Positions 7,701-9,041 of a stretch of 9,041 nt of DNA are shown here, one piece after another (positions within the stretch are counted from its first letter, which is position 1; the number at the start of each line of letters is the position of its first letter). Position numbers and translations under genes: made by a program. The notes beneath the pieces were generated by a model. That model was not told the origin of the DNA. It made no database searches and worked only from the letters and a program-made list of their open reading frames with translations. Location: NCBI GenBank assembly GCA_903831165.1, contig CAIKWV010000112.1, forward strand, positions 1-9,041, in the 5' to 3' direction. Origin of the DNA: an uncultured cyanobacterium (GTDB taxonomy: Bacteria > Cyanobacteriota > Cyanobacteriia > PCC-6307 > Cyanobiaceae).

Positions 7701-8111
7701 GCGGCGCTGGCGGGCGTTCGCCTGGTGTCGTTGCAAAAAGGCCACGGCATGGAGCAGCGCTCCCTGTGCAGCTTTGCCGATCGCTTCGTCGCTGTGCAGG
7801 AGGAGATTGATGACCGGCTGGATTTCCGCGAGGTCGCCGCCGTGCTGGACTGCTGTGATCTGGTGATCAGCTGCGACACGGTGATCCCCCACCTGGCTGC
7901 GGCCCTGGGACGGCCCACCTGGACCCTGCTCTGCGCCCAGCCGGAATGGCGCTGGGGGCAGGAGGGAGCCAGCACACACTGGTATCCGACGATGCAACTG
8001 TTCCGGCAGGATCGGATGGGATCGTGGGAGGAGCCGGTGCAGCGCCTGCGCGATCAGCTGCGCACCTGGCTGGCCAGCGGGAACGCGCCGGCCCCAAGGT
8101 CCGCGTCCTGA
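4797..8111 (+). CDS. Double TPR / GT9-like glycosyltransferase with internal tandem duplication
   Basis: The 1104-residue protein contains two copies of one architecture. Copy A has about seven TPR-like helix pairs (residues 1-262) closed by GW-x-GYEARF (YEARF 264-268), then a GT-B domain resembling the heptosyltransferase (GT9) or SPINDLY-like C-terminal domains of TPR glycosyltransferases (about 295-562). A polar linker (about 566-605) leads to copy B: about five TPRs (606-790), GW-x-GYQARF (YQARF 794-798) and a second GT domain (about 825-1092). Copy B keeps GEQGLGD (834-840), GINWQ, SLQKG (K981) and a D1027-T1028 pair before PHLAAALG, and ends with WRWG and HWYPTMQLFRQ. Copy A reads W-A-E, SLQQG and E500-S501 at the equivalent sites. 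The ATG at 4797 is preferred to a TTG at 4782. The likely role is to glycosylate a surface glycan or a protein held by the TPRs, in the cytosol, since no signal peptide is seen. Donor and acceptor are unknown. Confidence 0.92.
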   Translation: MNLRELLRLAERLLAQGETHAAMAALQQAVAEHPASALAWRRLAEILGSQGVIEEACFAWMQAIALAPEDPIPLRGLAQILHDHKEFEQALPLWQMADQLEAADVRTLFHLGQCLLELGRASEGLAVVERAHALAPLDPRPITLLAQIQRRRGQLSDAERWLRLALGLAPENAEYISNLGVVLDELDQLEEAIERHRTAINLAPSLISSWRNLALALRHAGELDEAITVLREAHDLAPRDPDVLWELGCAQLLRGDAGQGWQGYEARFSKSNPERLVVQPPSGRWAGPDLEAGALAEPLDTLVLIGEQGWAEMLQFVRYAPLMHRFARRVELCLPSSLHGLLGAAELADGLCTPEQLLDHPPQAWLPLLSAPRLLGVEPHQPLLQAPYLRADPQRQRHWQERLGPQDGPLIGINWQASSATTEVGGSLRGRSVPLEALAPLAELPGIRLLSLQQGPGMEAWASCSFADRFVAIQAQVDAAADLADRAALMACCDLIISSESAVPHLAGALGLPVWLLLCSRPDWRWGLEGESCPWYPSMTLVRQKRLGDWQQPIEAARQALCRHFALSPAVDPGRVEPKTVAVAALEDGDDAPPMGPPESPAALRQRALALEKAQDHRAALPLWRQLLAKDPQDLETLLSTAQCLHHLEQNQQARSLGEQAHALDPAAPGPLSLLGVLALNAGAVSEAEGWLRRAVEQAPDNPRYLNNLAAALKQTGQTDAAIELLQQALALAPELSGIRLNLSRNLGHRGEIDAALRCLEEGLAREPTNPDLLWNHGLTQLLLGDYEAGWRGYQARFAISEPVRLIGNPAGRRWSPAAVDGERPPQPTLRLVGEQGLGDIIQFARYLPLMRRYAERLEFCVPISLARLMRDSQLADGILTPDQMLKEPAPDWLPLLSVPQLLGVTPDRTLVQEPYLRSDPERRAHWQKCLGPNEGLLVGINWQGSPNKIGDSHLNQRSFHLEALAPIAALAGVRLVSLQKGHGMEQRSLCSFADRFVAVQEEIDDRLDFREVAAVLDCCDLVISCDTVIPHLAAALGRPTWTLLCAQPEWRWGQEGASTHWYPTMQLFRQDRMGSWEEPVQRLRDQLRTWLASGNAPAPRSAS
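5064..6491 (+). repeat. Internal gene duplication, copy A
   Basis: This is the first of two homologous stretches inside the double TPR-glycosyltransferase gene. It encodes about 476 residues, starting at the ALPLW of a TPR and ending in the final helix of the first GT domain. Matching landmarks lie 527-530 codons before those of copy B: ALPLW, AHALAP, GWQGYEARF, the GEQG loop, GINWQ, the CSFADRFVA block, WRWG and WYPSM. By eye about half of the residues agree in the GT part and fewer in the TPRs, so the duplication is old at DNA level and is not a recent recombination or assembly artefact. Confidence 0.9.
6654..8072 (+). repeat. Internal gene duplication, copy B
   Basis: This is the second homologous stretch, about 473 residues, colinear with copy A from ALPLW through the last GT helix. 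The length difference is only about three codons, with at least one of them in the variable loop after GINWQ. This copy keeps the diagnostic glycosyltransferase residues that copy A lacks. The protein ends soon after it with a short Pro/Ala/Ser tail. Confidence 0.9.
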
Positions 8112-8188
8112 AGACCGTCCGCGCCCCGAAGCAGGCACCAGGGCAGGTGCTGTGCCGGATGACAGATGACGTCAGCGGCGGCTGGGGC

Positions 8189-8219
8189 AGCGTTGCCGGT
8201 GCTAGGAAACCCCAACGCT
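8189..8219 (+). terminator. Possible hairpin after the TPR-glycosyltransferase gene
   Basis: AGCGTTG at 8189-8195 can pair perfectly with CAACGCT at 8213-8219, and an inner GGT/ACC (8198-8200 with 8209-8211) extends the stem, leaving an 8-nt loop. It lies about 80 nt after the stop at 8111 and 26 nt before the next start. There is no T-run, so it is not a classic Rho-independent terminator. It could help end transcription or protect the 3' end of the mRNA, or be chance in GC-rich DNA. Confidence 0.25.
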
Positions 8220-8244
8220 CTGCACCGGCCAGCAACCCGACACA

Positions 8245-8577
8245 ATGGGCAGCCCAATCGATGAAGCGACATTCTTAACCAGGGCGAAGACAAGATTCGG
8301 CGGCAAGTACGACTACGCGGGCATCGCCTACAAAAGCTATAAAACGCCGATCAAGATCCGCTGCACCGAACATCCTGTCCGCGACATTGTCATCACTCCC
8401 GAAAAGCATCTGCAGACCAGTGGTGGCTGCAAATTCTGCCTACGGGCCACGCGCCTGCGCATTCTTGAGCGAGAGTTCATGATCGCGGATGCTCCGGATC
8501 GCGTCCTGGAGGCAACACCCCAGCGTCCTGCCCTCGGCCAGTCCTGCGCCTCGGAGAGCTCCATTTTCAGCAGCTGA
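8245..8577 (+). CDS. Small zinc-ribbon protein, KYDY/CxxH/CxxC (DUF723-like), possibly truncated
   Basis: The 110-residue reading frame starts at ATG 8245. Residues about 9-66 resemble a domain I know from DUF723-type proteins and from phage or homing-endonuclease-associated proteins: FLTRAKTRFGGKYDY (10-24), a following Y-x-x-Y-KTPIKI strand, C40-x2-H43, ITPEKHL (50-56) and GGC-x2-C (C62, C65). The four Cys/His would bind one zinc ion, suggesting nucleic-acid binding. After residue 66 the sequence (LRATRLRILEREF and on) has no feature I recognise and becomes Ala/Ser/Pro-rich before the TGA. The domain part is less GC-rich than its neighbours, which hints at acquisition. No good ribosome binding site is visible. 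It may be a complete small protein, or the stub of a longer nuclease-like protein cut by a frameshift near 8450-8500. Confidence 0.55.
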   Translation: MGSPIDEATFLTRAKTRFGGKYDYAGIAYKSYKTPIKIRCTEHPVRDIVITPEKHLQTSGGCKFCLRATRLRILEREFMIADAPDRVLEATPQRPALGQSCASESSIFSS

Positions 8578-8696
8578 GCCCGGTCGCGCTGGCGGCTTTG
8601 ATCCCAGTGCTGGATTGGTGCAGGCCGAACCGGAAATGGCAGACGGGCTGATGGCGAGTTGGTCAAAACAATGTCGGCAGATCACCACAGAGAGTC

Positions 8697-8724
8697 TTGA
8701 GCCAACCCACGCCCCTAAGATAAA
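8697..8724 (+). promoter_or_regulatory. Weak sigma70-like promoter candidate
   Basis: TTGAGC at 8697-8702 is followed after 16 nt by GATAAA at 8719-8724; each matches four of six consensus bases. It sits in a locally AT-richer patch roughly 100 nt before the ATG of the small exported protein, giving a plausible leader. This is a visual match only, and such matches are common by chance. Confidence 0.2.
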
Positions 8725-8826
8725 TCTTGATTGGCAGCTGCAGCAGTCCCCCGAACAGAGGCTCATGTCTTCTGCAATTCCGATCAACCCCAGAGTTCAA
8801 CCCTCTTGATCTCCTCCGCACTCGCC

Positions 8827-9033
8827 ATGTCCCCATCCATCAGCACCAAGGCAGCCAGGCCAGTCGCAGCGGCAGGGCGCTCAGGCCTGGTCCGATCCGC
8901 TGGGCTGACAGCCCTGATGGCCCTGGTCACCCTGTCGGCGGTCGGCGTGCAGGCCTGTGAAAAGCACCTGAATGGCCATCAGAACGGCAGCGATACCAAC
9001 CAGGACGTTCAATCCGGTAGCCAGCAGCGCTGA
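8827..9033 (+). CDS. Small exported or lipoprotein-like peptide, 68 residues
   Basis: From the ATG at 8827 the protein has a basic N-terminal region of about 24 residues (K8, R11, R18, R23), one hydrophobic core at about 25-41 (AGLTALMALVTLSAVG), and VQAC at 41-44. The VQA could be a signal peptidase I site; alternatively VQA-C44 is a weak lipobox, with Q unusual at -2. What remains is a hydrophilic 25-residue tail (CEKHLNGHQNGSDTNQDV, then SGSQQR). I recall similar HLNGHQN-type tails in small hypothetical proteins of picocyanobacteria, but cannot verify this. The frame is open upstream to a TTG at 8731, but those residues look non-coding. No clear ribosome binding site is visible. It is separated from the zinc-ribbon gene by about 250 nt in which I see no gene. 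Function unknown; it could also be a single-span membrane protein. Confidence 0.6.
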   Translation: MSPSISTKAARPVAAAGRSGLVRSAGLTALMALVTLSAVGVQACEKHLNGHQNGSDTNQDVQSGSQQR

Positions 9034-9041
9034 TCTGCAAA

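Noticed and set aside
8134..8156. Small hairpin GGCACC/GGTGCT just after the TPR-glycosyltransferase stop
   Set aside because: Only six pairs including a G-T, with competing pairings and no T-run; too weak to call a terminator.
8440..8787. Cysteine-containing minus-strand frame (CSGDCCSCQ and CRHC segments)
   Set aside because: The cysteines look like a metal site at first, but spacing is irregular, the rest is Ala/Ser/Pro/Gly-rich, and it overlaps the better-supported zinc-ribbon gene.
8578..8826. Possible continuation of the zinc-ribbon protein in another frame
   Set aside because: I read all three plus-strand frames and saw no second KYDY, CxxH or nuclease-like motif. The stretch holds no gene that I can support.

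Overview
The window is GC-rich, gene-dense DNA that looks like a picocyanobacterial chromosome (Synechococcus/Cyanobium type). This is inferred from the base composition, the weak or absent Shine-Dalgarno sequences, the use of GTG starts, and the resemblance of the ilvC tail, CbiB and the sugar transferase to cyanobacterial family members as I remember them. No 16S or other lineage marker is present, so the assignment is a judgement. No tRNA, rRNA, CRISPR array, insertion sequence or prophage module was seen.

Layout. (1) 1-2307, plus strand: a housekeeping run with the 3' end of ilvC (branched-chain amino acid synthesis), a polytopic MFS-like membrane protein, and cbiB (cobalamin synthesis). 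They are packed with a 13-nt gap and then a 4-nt GTGA start/stop overlap, so they are probably one transcription unit. (2) 2301-4422, minus strand: a surface-glycan pair, namely a GT4 (WbaZ-like) glycosyltransferase followed by a WbaP/WcaJ-type initiating sugar-phosphate transferase, whose 3' end overlaps that of cbiB by 7 nt. (3) 4529-8111, plus strand: divergent from the glycan pair, a small unrecognised protein and then a 1104-residue protein made of two tandem copies of a TPR plus GT9/heptosyltransferase-like unit. (4) 8112-9041: a loosely packed tail holding a short zinc-ribbon protein of the KYDY/CxxH/CxxC type and a very small exported or lipoprotein-like peptide.

How they may work together. 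The initiating transferase would load a sugar phosphate onto undecaprenyl phosphate and the GT4 enzyme would extend it. The double TPR-glycosyltransferase could glycosylate a protein or glycan on the same surface. This is inferred from proximity and family membership. The boundary at 2301-2307 plausibly separates conserved core genes from a variable glycosylation region.

The most interesting object is the double TPR-GT protein. Its C-terminal copy keeps the family's diagnostic residues, while its N-terminal copy has replaced them at three separate motifs. It looks like an active catalytic unit fused to a degenerate, possibly regulatory or acceptor-binding, twin.
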